This document shows positions 19,899 to 30,285 of a DNA stretch of 64,000 nucleotides, piece by piece; within the stretch, counting starts at the first letter, position 1; every line of letters begins with the position of its first letter. Position numbers and translations under genes: made by a program. The stretch spans positions 372,001 through 436,000 of the forward strand of contig JAJEHL010000049.1 of the NCBI GenBank assembly GCA_022823725.1, read 5' to 3'. The stretch is from Candidatus Latescibacterota bacterium. Lineage in GTDB: Bacteria; Latescibacterota; UBA2968. Under the pieces are notes generated by a model that was given only the letters and a program-made list of their open reading frames with translations, searched no databases and was not told where the DNA came from.

Positions 19899-20651
19899 AT
19901 GGAACTTCGACAGAATCGGGTGAAACACAAGTTGCGACGCGGCGAACAGGTGTATGTCGCCAGTGGATTTACGCACGCGGATGATATCGACGCATTTGGG
20001 CCTGCGGGTTTTGATGGGATATGGATTGAGGGTGAGCACGGTCCTATGGTTTTTGACGAGTTGGGCAATCTCACGCGCGCCTGTGATTTGTGGGGCATGA
20101 CGTCGATTGTGCGCGTGAATCGCAACGATCAGACGCTTATTTATCGCACGCTGGACAGGGGGGCGCAGGGTATTGTGGTGCCGCATGTGAATACGCGCGA
20201 AGAAGCGGAAAATGTCGTGGGGGGCGGGCGGTTTGCGCCTATTGGTCAGCGCGGTATGTTCACGAGCCGGCAGGGGTATGGGGTTGCGGATTATTTTGCG
20301 AAGGCGAATGACGAGGTGTTGCTCACCATTTTGATTGAAGATATCGTCGCGGTGGAGAATTTGGATGAAATTCTGACTGTGGATCAGATCGATGTATTTT
20401 TTGTCGCGCCTTCAGATCTGGGGGCGTCGATGGGATATATTGACGATTTGGAAAATAAAGTGGTGCAAAAGACGATTGATGACGCGCTTGCAAAGATTAC
20501 CGCATCGGGGCGCGTAGCGGGTACGATGACTTCTCCGGACAATGTTGGAAAATTTTCCGCTGCCGGGGTGCAGATGATGCTGGTGAATAGCACCGGGTGG
20601 CTACAAGAGGGTGCAAAGGCGTTTATGGCGCGTGCAAAAGAGGCCGTGTGA
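19899..20651 (+). CDS. HpcH/HpaI family aldolase
   Basis: GFDGIWIEGEHGPM, RGAQGIVVPHVNTREEAE, IDVFFVAPSDLGASMG. Confidence 0.92.
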   Translation: MELRQNRVKHKLRRGEQVYVASGFTHADDIDAFGPAGFDGIWIEGEHGPMVFDELGNLTRACDLWGMTSIVRVNRNDQTLIYRTLDRGAQGIVVPHVNTREEAENVVGGGRFAPIGQRGMFTSRQGYGVADYFAKANDEVLLTILIEDIVAVENLDEILTVDQIDVFFVAPSDLGASMGYIDDLENKVVQKTIDDALAKITASGRVAGTMTSPDNVGKFSAAGVQMMLVNSTGWLQEGAKAFMARAKEAV

Positions 20652-20652
20652 T

Positions 20653-21660
20653 TTGGACAAGGTGTTGACCATAAATAATTTGAAGACGCACTTTTTTCTC
20701 GATGAGGGAACGGTGCGCGCTGTGGATGGCGTGACAATGGATATTCCCCGGGGAAAGACGGTGGGGATTGTGGGGGAGAGTGGGTGCGGGAAGAGTGTGA
20801 CGGCTTTTTCGGCATTGCGCCTGGTGTCATCGCCCGGGCGGATTGTGGCGGGGGAGATTGTTTTGCACCGTCCAGACCGCGAGATCTATTTGACGGACCT
20901 GGACGAGGAGGGCGAGGATATTCGCGCGATCCGCGGGCACGAAATTGCGATGATTTTTCAGGAGCCGATGACGTCGCTGAGTCCGGTGCATACGGTGGGT
21001 TTTCAAATTGTTGAGGCGATTCGGTTACACCTCAATTTGCGGGGCGAAGAAGCGCGGTCAATCGCTGTAAATATGCTGGATCGGGTTGGGATTCCAGATG
21101 CGGATCGGCGGTTTGCACAATATCCGCACGAGATGAGCGGCGGGATGCGACAGCGCGTGATGATTGCGATGGCGCTTTCGTGCCGTCCGGCACTGTTGAT
21201 TGCCGATGAACCCACGACGGCATTAGATGTCACTATTCAAGCGCAGATACTGGACTTGATGCGCGATTTGCAAGATGAATTTCAGATGTCGATTATGCTG
21301 ATTACACACGATTTGGGTGTGGTCGCAGAGATGTCAGATGAGGTTGCTGTGATGTATATGGGGCGCATTGTGGAGCACGCGGCGACAGAAGAGATTTTTG
21401 AAAATCCCAAACATCCCTATACGCAGGCGCTGATGGAATCTATCCCGGGAATGAGCAGGCAGAGAAAGACGCGGTTGCAGACGATCAGGGGGTCCGTGCC
21501 CGATCCCTATACGCAATTGCAGGGGTGTCCTTTTTATCCGCGATGTGAAGTGGCGCAGGACGGGGTGTGCAATACGGGCGATAGGCCGGAATTGCTCGCT
21601 GTTGGGGATGGACATGAGGCTGCGTGTGTGATGTATGGAGAGGATCTGCGCGATGCGTGA
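20653..21660 (+). CDS. Peptide-type ABC transporter ATP-binding protein (DppD-like)
   Basis: [45 protein letters not shown]-terminal Cys-rich oligopeptide motif; likely TTG start. Confidence 0.93.
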   Translation: MDKVLTINNLKTHFFLDEGTVRAVDGVTMDIPRGKTVGIVGESGCGKSVTAFSALRLVSSPGRIVAGEIVLHRPDREIYLTDLDEEGEDIRAIRGHEIAMIFQEPMTSLSPVHTVGFQIVEAIRLHLNLRGEEARSIAVNMLDRVGIPDADRRFAQYPHEMSGGMRQRVMIAMALSCRPALLIADEPTTALDVTIQAQILDLMRDLQDEFQMSIMLITHDLGVVAEMSDEVAVMYMGRIVEHAATEEIFENPKHPYTQALMESIPGMSRQRKTRLQTIRGSVPDPYTQLQGCPFYPRCEVAQDGVCNTGDRPELLAVGDGHEAACVMYGEDLRDA

Positions 21661-22666
21661 ACAGAACGCCCTGTTGCGGGTGCGCGATTTGAGAAAGCAC
21701 TTTCCCATTACGCGCGGTTTTTTTAATACGGTTGTCGGGCAGGTCAAAGCCGTAGATGGCGTAAGTTTTGATTTGTTTGAGGGCGAGTGTCTGGGGCTGG
21801 TTGGGGAAAGTGGATCGGGCAAAACAACGGTTGGACGCACGATTTTGCGGGCGATAGCGCCCACGGATGGCGAGGTGTGGTTTCGCAAGGATAGCGAGGA
21901 GGTCGATGTTGCACGGGCACCCCACGATGTGCTCAAGTCGCTGCGCCGGGATATGCAGATGATTTTTCAAGATCCCTACGCTTCTTTGAATCCGCGTATG
22001 ACAGTGCTCGATATTATTGGTGAACCGCTGCTGGTCAATGGGGTCGCAGAGCGCCGCGAACGGGAGACGCGGGTGCGGGAATTACTCGCTCAGGTGGGGT
22101 TGAATCCCCATTTTTTGCGGCGGTATCCACACGCTTTTAGTGGAGGGCAGCGGCAGCGTATTGGCATTGCGAGGGCACTGGCATTGCATCCCAGGTTGAT
22201 TGTGGCGGATGAACCCGTTTCCGCGCTGGATGTCTCTGTGCAGGCGCAGGTGCTGAATCTGCTTCAAGAATTGCAAGAAAAATTTGGGTTGACCTATTTG
22301 TTTGTCGCACACGATTTGAGTGTGGTGCGCCATATTTCCGATCGCGTGGCGGTGATGTATGTGGGTAAGATTGTGGAATTGGCATCGGTTGATCAGCTTT
22401 TTCACAGTCCGGCGCATCCCTATACCGAGGCACTTTTATCGGCGGTGCCCAATCCAAATCCCAAACGCAAGAAGAAGCGCGTTTTGTTGTCTGGCGAGGT
22501 GGCGGATCCCGGGAATACGCCTCCGGGATGCGCGTTTCATCCGCGCTGTCCTTATGCTGAGGATCAATGTAAGGAGGAAGTTCCCGAATTGCGCGAGATC
22601 GCGCCAGGGCATGCGGTGCGCTGTCATTTGAGCGATGTATTGCAGTTGGAAGGTATGACGGGTTAG
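21653..22666 (+). CDS. Peptide-type ABC transporter ATP-binding protein (DppF-like)
   Basis: [58 protein letters not shown]. Confidence 0.93.
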   Translation: MREQNALLRVRDLRKHFPITRGFFNTVVGQVKAVDGVSFDLFEGECLGLVGESGSGKTTVGRTILRAIAPTDGEVWFRKDSEEVDVARAPHDVLKSLRRDMQMIFQDPYASLNPRMTVLDIIGEPLLVNGVAERRERETRVRELLAQVGLNPHFLRRYPHAFSGGQRQRIGIARALALHPRLIVADEPVSALDVSVQAQVLNLLQELQEKFGLTYLFVAHDLSVVRHISDRVAVMYVGKIVELASVDQLFHSPAHPYTEALLSAVPNPNPKRKKKRVLLSGEVADPGNTPPGCAFHPRCPYAEDQCKEEVPELREIAPGHAVRCHLSDVLQLEGMTG

Positions 22667-22711
22667 GGCAGACCCGTGAATCTGCTCATCATTAGTAATA
22701 AGGAGAAAGAG

Positions 22712-23098
22712 ATGAAGATTGAACACATTGCTTTTGTGGTTGATGATCCCGATGTGGTGGCAAAGTGGTATTGCGATAACCTGGGCATGCGCATTGTGCG
22801 CCAGGGACCACCGCCTATTAAGATGACGTTTGTGGCGGATTCGGAGGGTGAGACGATGTACGAGCTTTATCATCAGCCAGAAGTGGAGACGCCGGATTAT
22901 GCTTCAATGCACCATCTGGCACTGCATTTTGCTTATGCGACCGAGGATATCGAGGCCGATTTTGCGCGTTTGAAAGCCGCGGGTGCAACGGTTGTGCAGG
23001 AACCCACGCCTACGGATGCGGGTGATACGCTGGCGATGCTGCGCGATCCCTGGGGCGTTTGTGTACAACTGGTGCATCGCAAAGAGAAGATGCTCTAA
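22712..23098 (+). CDS. VOC (glyoxalase/dioxygenase) superfamily protein
   Basis: MKIEHIAFVVDDPDVVAKWYCDNLGM...LRDPWGVCVQLVHR. Confidence 0.9.
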   Translation: MKIEHIAFVVDDPDVVAKWYCDNLGMRIVRQGPPPIKMTFVADSEGETMYELYHQPEVETPDYASMHHLALHFAYATEDIEADFARLKAAGATVVQEPTPTDAGDTLAMLRDPWGVCVQLVHRKEKML

Positions 23099-23134
23099 AG
23101 GTCGTGGATCGGAAGACAAGGAGAAGCTGGGGAC

Positions 23135-23165
23135 AAGCCTCCGTATTTTACGGAGGTTTTGTTTT
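23135..23165. terminator. Terminator between convergent genes
   Basis: aagCCTCCGTAttttACGGAGGttttgtttt hairpin plus T-tract. Confidence 0.75.
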
Positions 23166-23166
23166 A

Positions 23167-24501
23167 TCATTTATTTGCCCCGACTTTGACCACTGCGGCC
23201 CAGTAGCCTTTTTTTTGCGGGGTCATCAGTCGCAGGTCGTGGGTAGGTGTGACGATTTCTTCGTCCAGCCACACGCTCTGGCGAATGTCCAGCCAGTGTA
23301 TGTGGAGTTTTTTTCTTTTTGCCGCTTCCACATTCAGCAGGACATTGCCGCCATTGGGAAAAAAGAGGGCGTACTCGACGCCGGGGTTGGCCGTGCAGTA
23401 GGCTTCGTTGGGGTCGCATTCGCCGAGTAGATCATTATGGGGCGTGCAGGTGAAAATATCTATCTCGGCGGCGAGGCTGCGCAGGGAACGGATATGGGCC
23501 TGGGCGATTGCTCCCAGCCCCAGCCCGGAAGGTGGGCGGTGGAAGCGCGCGGAGGCCAGGCCACCAAAGATGTTGCGCCAGAAGCGTTCTTGACCATCGC
23601 GATCGCTGCCGTAGGGACCGCTACTGGCGCCGTAAACCTTGACGCTGTTCATCGGGCGGGGCTGACCAGAGGCGATGATCTGCTGGCGGATGTATTGCGC
23701 GTTTTCCCAGTGCTCGCTGCCGGCGCGATGGTTGTTTTGCGAGAGGTCGCAAAAGCTGTACAGTTCCGGGTGATCAAGGGTGTGGCGGTGCTGCTCGGAT
23801 TGCAGGTCCCAGGCGTCCCACATCTCGGTGGTCTGGACGCTGAGGTCACCGGCTTGATCCTTTATATAGAGTGCCCAGTACCGACCCCATTCAGGCGACT
23901 CATTGGTCTCGTTGTCCATGCAGTAGATTACGTTGGGATAGGGGAGGGTGCGGGCGAGCAATTCACGGACTTGGGCGTGCTGGTATTTGAGTAATAGTGC
24001 GTTGTTTTTTAGGGCGGGGACGGTGCGGAAGAAGGCGCTTTCCCGACGTCCGGGATGGGAATCAATCTTTTCCTTCAAGTCAGACTCTTCGGCGGTGTAA
24101 TTGCGGTTGTTTTTGGGGTTGTAGGGATTGTCCTGCCAGGGGTCACGGGCGTAGTCGAAGCGGTCCCACAGTTCGATCTGGAGGATGATATCGCGCTCGG
24201 CGCACAGCGCGAGGAAGTGTTCGAAGCGGTTCCAGTAAATCTGACCGGGTTGCGCCAGGTCGTAGAGACCCGTCCCGGCGTCGCGCTCGAAGGGCCAGAC
24301 ATCGCCTTCGTCGCGGCTGGACATGGTGCAGCGGACATAATTTCCCCCAACTGTGTGCAGGAGGTCGAGATGAGCTTCTATTTCGGCAATCTGAAAGAGA
24401 TTGTCTTCGACGCTGCCGCCTAAAAGCAGGATGGGCCTGCCCTTATATTGCCAGTAGAAGGGGTTGCTCTGATAGGGTTGGATGCGGTCGGAAGTGGTCA
24501 T
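23167..24501 (-). CDS. Putative TIM-barrel glycoside hydrolase-like protein
   Basis: NPFYWQYKGRPILLLGGSVEDNLFQ, GGNYVRCTMSSRDEGDVWPF, LCAERDIILQIELWDRFDY, YPNVIYCMDNETNESPEWGRYWA. Confidence 0.6.
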   Translation of the reverse strand: MTTSDRIQPYQSNPFYWQYKGRPILLLGGSVEDNLFQIAEIEAHLDLLHTVGGNYVRCTMSSRDEGDVWPFERDAGTGLYDLAQPGQIYWNRFEHFLALCAERDIILQIELWDRFDYARDPWQDNPYNPKNNRNYTAEESDLKEKIDSHPGRRESAFFRTVPALKNNALLLKYQHAQVRELLARTLPYPNVIYCMDNETNESPEWGRYWALYIKDQAGDLSVQTTEMWDAWDLQSEQHRHTLDHPELYSFCDLSQNNHRAGSEHWENAQYIRQQIIASGQPRPMNSVKVYGASSGPYGSDRDGQERFWRNIFGGLASARFHRPPSGLGLGAIAQAHIRSLRSLAAEIDIFTCTPHNDLLGECDPNEAYCTANPGVEYALFFPNGGNVLLNVEAAKRKKLHIHWLDIRQSVWLDEEIVTPTHDLRLMTPQKKGYWAAVVKVGANK

Positions 24502-24633
24502 GGTCGTTGATCTGGTATTGGGGATTGGTTGAACGGTGAATGAGAACTATTTAAAACGATTTTCCAGAGTTCTGTCAAGTTGTAATATTTTTCCCTCTGT
24601 GCTCCTATCTCTGCTTGTTTTGCCGATTTTACA

Positions 24634-24662
24634 TTGACCATCATGCCAGTTGCGTGTAGATT
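24634..24662 (+). promoter_or_regulatory. Sigma70-like promoter
   Basis: TTGACC - 17 nt - TAGATT just upstream of the 24698 gene. Confidence 0.35.
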
Positions 24663-24697
24663 ATGGCCCGTTCACAATTTGGTGAGGAGGGTGTAGT

Positions 24698-25768
24698 ATG
24701 CCTGTTTTGGATGTTGAAAGGCTCGAAGGGGCCTGTACACAGGTGTTTGAAGGCGCGGGACTGGGCGCGGAAGAAGCGCGCCAGATCGCGCATTCGCTGG
24801 TGTTGTCCAATTTGATGGGGCACGATTCTCACGGCGTGATTCGCGTTGTGCAATACGTTCAGGCTCTCAGAGAAGGGCGGGTGAGTGCCGGGCAAGAGAT
24901 CGCGGTTGTGCGCGAGGCCGATGCTTCGGCGGTTGTCGATGGTGGTTGGGGGTTTGGACAAACTGTTTGCCATCAGGCTATGGTGCTGGCAATGGAGAAG
25001 GCAAAACAGCGGTCGGTTGCCGTGGTCGAGCTTTTCAATAGCGGGCATATTGGGCGTTTGGGTGAATATGTGGAGGTCGCTGCTGAGGCCGAGATGATCG
25101 GTATTGTGATGTGCAATAATCACGGCGGGGGATTGCTTCAGCATCCGTTTGGGGGCATTGACGCGCGCATGTCGCCCAATCCCATTGCCGTGGGTATTCC
25201 CACGGGGGGCGATTTTCCGATTGTCGTGGATTTGACCACGAGTGTTGTCGCGGAGGGGAAGATTCGGGTGAAGCGCAATTTGGGTGAATCGCTACCCGAA
25301 GGCTGGGTTATCGATGCAGAGGGCGATTCGACGACGGATCCGGCAAAGTTTTACGGTCCGCCCAGAGGGGCTATTTTGCCTTTTGGCGGGATTTCAGCGC
25401 ATAAGGGCTACGCGCTTTCTGTGGTGGTCGATGTTTTGTCTGGCGCACTCGGTGGCGGTGGTTGTAGTCGCGAGGGCGGGTTTTCTGGTGGCAATGGGGT
25501 GTTTATCATGGCGCTGGATATTGGGGCTTTTGTCGGACGCGATCAATTTAGCGATGAGATGCAATCCTTTGTACAATTTTTGAAGAGTGCCCGGCTCGCG
25601 CCCGGGTTTGATGAAATTTTGATGCCGGGTGAGATGGAAACGCGCATGCGGCGTGAGAAAGAAGCCCATGGTGTGGATATAGATGATGAGACCTGGCGAC
25701 AGATTTGCGAAACAGGACAGGCAGTTGGTATAACTTTAGCACAAGGAGGGTGGTTTGCCGAAGGATGA
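24698..25768 (+). CDS. Ldh family (malate/L-lactate dehydrogenase type) oxidoreductase
   Basis: SNLMGHDSHGVIRVVQYV, NSGHIGRLGEYVEVAAE, MCNNHGGG...SPNPIAVGIPTG, SAHKGYALSVVVDVLSGAL. Confidence 0.92.
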   Translation: MPVLDVERLEGACTQVFEGAGLGAEEARQIAHSLVLSNLMGHDSHGVIRVVQYVQALREGRVSAGQEIAVVREADASAVVDGGWGFGQTVCHQAMVLAMEKAKQRSVAVVELFNSGHIGRLGEYVEVAAEAEMIGIVMCNNHGGGLLQHPFGGIDARMSPNPIAVGIPTGGDFPIVVDLTTSVVAEGKIRVKRNLGESLPEGWVIDAEGDSTTDPAKFYGPPRGAILPFGGISAHKGYALSVVVDVLSGALGGGGCSREGGFSGGNGVFIMALDIGAFVGRDQFSDEMQSFVQFLKSARLAPGFDEILMPGEMETRMRREKEAHGVDIDDETWRQICETGQAVGITLAQGGWFAEG

Positions 25769-26573
25769 ACTCAATGCCGTTGTGACACAGCGCCTCGAAG
25801 TGACCCCAGATTTGATTATTCTTCGCGTTGTGCCCGACGGCTGGGAATTGCCAGCTTTTGAGGCTGGGCAATTTGGCGTGATCGGATTGCCTCCCGAAGC
25901 ACCCCGCACAGAGTATTCAGATCCTACCGAAGATTACGAGAAGCCGCAGAGAGGCTTGATCCGACGGGCGTATTCGATTGCATCTTCTTCGGTGGCAACA
26001 GAGTACCTCGAGTTTTATATTACTCTGGTGAGATCGGGGGCGTTGACGCCCAGGTTATTCGCGCTGGAAATCGGTGACCGTCTCTGGTTGGGCCCCAAAA
26101 TTACGGGCATGTTTACGCTGCAAGATGTTCCGCCGAATAAAAATGTCGTGATGGTGGCGACGGGCACGGGATTGGCGCCTTATATGAGTATGCTTCGGAC
26201 TTATTTGAAAGAAAACACTGAGCGGCGCTTTGTGGTGCTGCACGGGGCGCGACATTCATGGGATTTGGGATATCGATCTGAATTGGAAGTGATGCAAGAT
26301 TTATGCGATAATTTTATTTATATCCCCCAGATTAGCCGTCCGGCAAATGAGCATGTGGAATGGAGCGGATATACGGGCTATGTGCAAAATTTGTGGACAG
26401 ATGGCCCGCTCGATGAGGTCTGGGGGGGACATCCAACGCCGGAAGACACGCATGTGTTTGTATGTGGTAATCCCTATATGTGCGATGATGTGACAGAAAT
26501 TTTGATTTCAGAGGGTTTTAAGGAGCACAAGCGGAGAGATCCCGGGCAGATACATATAGAACGCTACTGGTGA
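25755..26573 (+). CDS. Ferredoxin/flavodoxin--NADP(+) reductase
   Basis: RRAYSIASS FAD motif; VMVATGTGLAPYMSML; HVFVCGNPYMCDDVTEIL. Overlaps Ldh 3' end; TTG start. Confidence 0.9.
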   Translation: MPKDELNAVVTQRLEVTPDLIILRVVPDGWELPAFEAGQFGVIGLPPEAPRTEYSDPTEDYEKPQRGLIRRAYSIASSSVATEYLEFYITLVRSGALTPRLFALEIGDRLWLGPKITGMFTLQDVPPNKNVVMVATGTGLAPYMSMLRTYLKENTERRFVVLHGARHSWDLGYRSELEVMQDLCDNFIYIPQISRPANEHVEWSGYTGYVQNLWTDGPLDEVWGGHPTPEDTHVFVCGNPYMCDDVTEILISEGFKEHKRRDPGQIHIERYW

Positions 26574-26576
26574 GAT

Positions 26577-28184
26577 ATGGGAGAGGATAAAAGCTTTGAT
26601 GCGATTGTGCTGGGTGCCGGGCACAATGGCCTCATTTTGCAGGCGTATTTGTGTCGCGCAGGACTCAGTGTGGTTTGCCTGGAGCGATCGGATAAACCCG
26701 GAGGCGGGCTGGCGACTGTTGAAGACCCCCGTTATCCGGGTTTTTTGCACAATACGCATTCTTTTTTTCATCGTGCTATCACGCAAATGCCGTGGTTTGG
26801 CGATTTGCACCTGGAAAGGTATGGCGCGCGCTATATTGAACCCGAACTGAATGTGGCTCTTGTGCTGAGAAATGGCGATGTGCTGAAATGGTACACGGAT
26901 TTTGAACGCACGGAAGATAGTTTTGCGCGGTTTAGCAAGAGGGATGCACAGACACTTCGGCGATGGCGCGATGCATTTGATCCCGTTGTACGAAATATTC
27001 TGTCTGTAGAGGCGCAGGCGCCGCCTTTGCCGCAGGATTTGAGGCAAGAGATTTTGTCGCAGACCCAAGAGGGAAAGATGCTGCTCGAAGTCAGCGCGCT
27101 TTCTCCGCTCGAGTTTGTGAATCGGGAATTTGAACACCCGGTCATCCGAGCCGGGTTGTTGTTTTTTAATGGGCTGCGCGAAGTGGATTTGCGCGCCAGA
27201 GGGTTTGGGCATCATATACCGGCGTTGCTGGCGAGCAAGGGGAAAGCGCAGATGTGTGTGGGCGGGGCAGCGGGGTTGGCGCGCGCGCTGGTTGCTGCGA
27301 TTTCTGATATGGGCGGCGAGATCTGGTTGCAAACCGAGCCTGGGCGCATTGTTGTGGAGGATAATCGCGTTAGAGGTGTTGAGACGGCGGATGGGAAGTA
27401 CATCAAAGCGCCTGTGGTGGTGTCCAGTTTGAATCCCCATCAGACGTTTTTCGATTTAATTGACCGCGAGGTGTTGCCCGGGACGTGGCAAAACCGGGTC
27501 GAACAATTTCAGTACAATGTGCTGGCTCCGCTGTTCGCGCTCCATTTGAATTTGAGTGAAGCACCGCGTTATCGCGCTGTGGAAAAACATCCGGAAGTGG
27601 CGGACGCGCTGATGGTTATTCTGGGCCTAGAACACGCGGATCAATATGGGGATATTGTTGCTCATCACGAAAAGGGAACGATTCCGCCGCCTGTGATGTG
27701 GGGCGCGTGTCCGACGCATTTTGATTCTACACAGGCTCCTTTGGAAAAACACACGGCGTTTATGTGGCAGAAGTTGCCGTTTCACCTGTATGGGGATTCT
27801 GTAAATTGGGATCGCCAGCGGGATGCGGTTGGCCGCGATATGCTGGATATGTGGTCTGAATATGCGCCCAATTTGAGGGATTGCGTGATCGATTCTTTTG
27901 TTCGCAGTCCGCTGGATGTCGAGCGCGCATTGCCCAATATGCGGGATGGTGATTTGCTCGTTGGTGCGTTTACAAATGGGCAGACGGGTTATAATCGGCC
28001 TTTTCCCGGTGCGGGGCATTATCGGGGGTGTTTTGAAGGGTTATATCTTTGCGGGTCGTGCTGTCATCCCGGTGGCAATGTGACGGGTTTGCCAGGGTAT
28101 AATGCTGCACAGGTTATTCACAGCGATCTGGGCATTACTGGTTCATGGATACCTGATCCTGTGGATGTACGATTGGGGGGATAG
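26577..28184 (+). CDS. FAD-dependent oxidoreductase, phytoene desaturase/carotenoid isomerase-like
   Basis: AIVLGAGHNGLILQAYLCRAGLSVVCLERSDKPGGGLAT dinucleotide-binding motif; C-terminal LYLCGSCCHPGGNVTGLPGYNAAQVI. Confidence 0.9.
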   Translation: MGEDKSFDAIVLGAGHNGLILQAYLCRAGLSVVCLERSDKPGGGLATVEDPRYPGFLHNTHSFFHRAITQMPWFGDLHLERYGARYIEPELNVALVLRNGDVLKWYTDFERTEDSFARFSKRDAQTLRRWRDAFDPVVRNILSVEAQAPPLPQDLRQEILSQTQEGKMLLEVSALSPLEFVNREFEHPVIRAGLLFFNGLREVDLRARGFGHHIPALLASKGKAQMCVGGAAGLARALVAAISDMGGEIWLQTEPGRIVVEDNRVRGVETADGKYIKAPVVVSSLNPHQTFFDLIDREVLPGTWQNRVEQFQYNVLAPLFALHLNLSEAPRYRAVEKHPEVADALMVILGLEHADQYGDIVAHHEKGTIPPPVMWGACPTHFDSTQAPLEKHTAFMWQKLPFHLYGDSVNWDRQRDAVGRDMLDMWSEYAPNLRDCVIDSFVRSPLDVERALPNMRDGDLLVGAFTNGQTGYNRPFPGAGHYRGCFEGLYLCGSCCHPGGNVTGLPGYNAAQVIHSDLGITGSWIPDPVDVRLGG

Positions 28185-28191
28185 GCTCGCG

Positions 28192-29017
28192 TCAGGACAG
28201 GAGGAGTGGGAAGTATTCTAAAATTGAGAGGATAAAACCGAGGACGGTGAGCAAAAGACAGAGCAGGGCTATGAGAATGGTGATGCGTCCTTCGCGGTAT
28301 TCTGCACTTGAAACGAGGATTTGCGCTGCGATCCAGCCGCCGATAAAACCGCCCAGATGCGCCCAGTTGTTGACGCCGCTCATGAGAAAGCCCATGACAA
28401 ATAACAGGATGGCCCATTGCCACATCTGCCGCGTCATGAGTGACATCATCTGCGTTTTGTGGTTGCGGCCGTACACGATGATGGCGGCAAAAAGTCCAAA
28501 AATAGCCCCTGAAGCACCTACGGTGGGGTAGCCTGAGATCAGATTGGAGAGGATAAAGCCGATAGCCCCTGCGACGGTGTAGATGATAAAATAGCGCGCG
28601 GGTCCAAAGAACTGGCCGACCTCGGGACCGAGTTGCCGGATCCACAGGACGTTGAACAGGATGTGGAGGAGGCTGCCGTGGAGATATGTCGCGGTGAGTA
28701 CTGTCCACCAGGGGGCTTCGCCGTGGGTCATACCGAGAACGATCAGCGGGATATTACCGGGGCTTAGCATGCCAAAAAGCCCACCGCCCATCGACAGTGC
28801 GGCGCGGAGGTCGAGCAAGAGACTGACTGCGTAGAGGGCAATACACGCGGTGGGTATCAGGGTGAGGACATCAATGCGACCGCCAAAAAGTCGGTTCAGC
28901 GCGGGACCGATACCCCAGAGGTTGGGATTATAAGCACCGCAATGGGGACATCGTTTCTCGTCGGTATTTATGAGGGTGCCACAGCCTGGGCAGATCATTG
29001 AGGTGGGGTTTGGCATG
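28192..29017 (-). CDS. Rhomboid family intramembrane serine protease with N-terminal zinc ribbon
   Basis: CPGCG...CPHCG; HGSLLHILFNVLWI; GASGAIFGLF (Ser); NWAHLGGFIGGW (His). Longer ORF in the track reads into the neighbour. Confidence 0.88.
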
Positions 29018-29020
29018 GGA

Positions 29021-30163
29021 TTACTCGAATTTTGACCAGTTGTTGAGGATGAGCGAGAGGCCCTTGAGTACGCGCCGCATATCGCATTCTGATGTGTGGC
29101 CCATAGCCGCAATACGAAAAGCTTTGTCTCTGGTATCGCCATAGCCCGGGGCGAGTTGAACATTGAGCAATTTTTTTGCGCGATTGACGAAATCGGAACC
29201 CGAGATGTGGTCTGGCAAGAGGATGGCATTTACGGTCAGGCTCTCGTATCCCGGTTTGGCGATGAGGCTCAGACTGTGTTTTTTTGCCCATTCGCGTTGC
29301 ATGTGGGCGAGGCTCTGGTGGCGTTTGAAGCGCTGGTCGCCTTCTCGTTTCATTTCTTCGAGGCGAGCACTCAGGCATTGTAAGGTCAGGTCGGCTACAG
29401 TCATCGGGGTTTGGGCTGTTTCTGCGCGCGTTCGCCATTCGATTAAGTCGAGGACATAACCGCGGTTTGGCGTATTGGCTGCGATGTCAAACGCGCGGTC
29501 TGATACGATCATGACAGAGCCGATGGTGGGGCACGCAAAATCTTTTTGCAGGCTCCAGAGGTAGTAGTCGGGGCGCAGGGTTTTTATTGGTGTGTCCGAT
29601 GCGCCCGCAATGCTTACTGCGTCGATGGCAATCAGGGTTTTGGGAGATGTGTTGCAGACGGTGTCACACATTTCCTGTACGGGCAGCATAACACCGGTAG
29701 ATGTTTCGTTGTGGGTCAAAAGGGCAAGGTCGTAGTTTTTGGCAATGGCGTTAGACCAGGTCCGAGCGCATAAGCCGTCGCCCCAGTCGGCTTTTAAGAT
29801 GTTGATGCTGCGCCCGTGACTTGTGAAGACCTGTGCCCATTTTTTGGAAAAAGCACCGATGTCCATGCCCAGTGTCGCACTATTACAGGGCGTATTGGTG
29901 ACGACCATTTCCCAGTTGTAGCTGCCGGTGTGGCCGAAGATGAGTGGCGTAAATCCGCGCGGAATCTGAAAGACCTCGCGCAGCAAATCCACAGTTTTTT
30001 GGTAGCAGGCTTGAAATTCAGTGGATCGGTGAGAATAGGTCGCCTGATATGTTTGCAAAACCCTGCGGACCGCTGGGGTGAGCATGTGCGGCCCGGGTGC
30101 CCAAAGGGCAAGCGCAGGCAGACGCAGGTTGGCTATTTCTCGGGCAAAGGCTGACAACAAGCG
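29021..30163 (-). CDS. Class V aminotransferase (serine/alanine-glyoxylate aminotransferase-like)
   Basis: LWAPGPHMLTPAVRRVLQTYQATYSHRS, HNETSTGVMLPV, DAVSIAGASD, SLQKDFACP. ORF-track start lies in the tRNA; true start is probably a non-ATG codon near 30.16 kb (approximate). Confidence 0.85.
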   Translation of the reverse strand, partial: RLLSAFAREIANLRLPALALWAPGPHMLTPAVRRVLQTYQATYSHRSTEFQACYQKTVDLLREVFQIPRGFTPLIFGHTGSYNWEMVVTNTPCNSATLGMDIGAFSKKWAQVFTSHGRSINILKADWGDGLCARTWSNAIAKNYDLALLTHNETSTGVMLPVQEMCDTVCNTSPKTLIAIDAVSIAGASDTPIKTLRPDYYLWSLQKDFACPTIGSVMIVSDRAFDIAANTPNRGYVLDLIEWRTRAETAQTPMTVADLTLQCLSARLEEMKREGDQRFKRHQSLAHMQREWAKKHSLSLIAKPGYESLTVNAILLPDHISGSDFVNRAKKLLNVQLAPGYGDTRDKAFRIAAMGHTSECDMRRVLKGLSLILNNWSKFE

Positions 30164-30173
30164 GTTTGCTCCA

Positions 30174-30202
30174 CAAAAAAAACCCGTTAAATTAACGGGT
30201 TG
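30174..30202 (-). terminator. Rho-independent terminator downstream of tRNA-Gly
   Basis: Minus strand AACCCGTTAAtTTAACGGGTT followed by an 8-nt T tract. Confidence 0.85.
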
Positions 30203-30211
30203 AGTTAATGG

Positions 30212-30285
30212 AGCGGGAAACGGGATTCGAACCCGCGACCTTCTGCATGGCAAGCAGATGCTCTAGCCAGCTGAGCTATTCCCGC
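30212..30285 (-). tRNA. tRNA-Gly (GCC)
   Basis: GCGGGAATAGCTCAGCTGGCTAGAGCATCTGCTTGCCATGCAGAAGGTCGCGGGTTCGAATCCCGTTTCCCGCT; complete cloverleaf, anticodon GCC, no encoded CCA. Confidence 0.97.

Noticed and set aside
26508-27440. 310-aa minus-strand ORF opposite the desaturase-like gene
   Set aside because: Shadow ORF, no recognisable family pattern.
29018-29229. N-terminal extension of the rhomboid ORF
   Set aside because: Reads through the aminotransferase 3' end in another frame; MPNPTSMICPGCG at 29017 is the sensible start.
30200-30253. ORF-track start of the aminotransferase (MPCRRSRVRIPFPAPLTQ)
   Set aside because: This segment is tRNA-Gly and its terminator, not coding.
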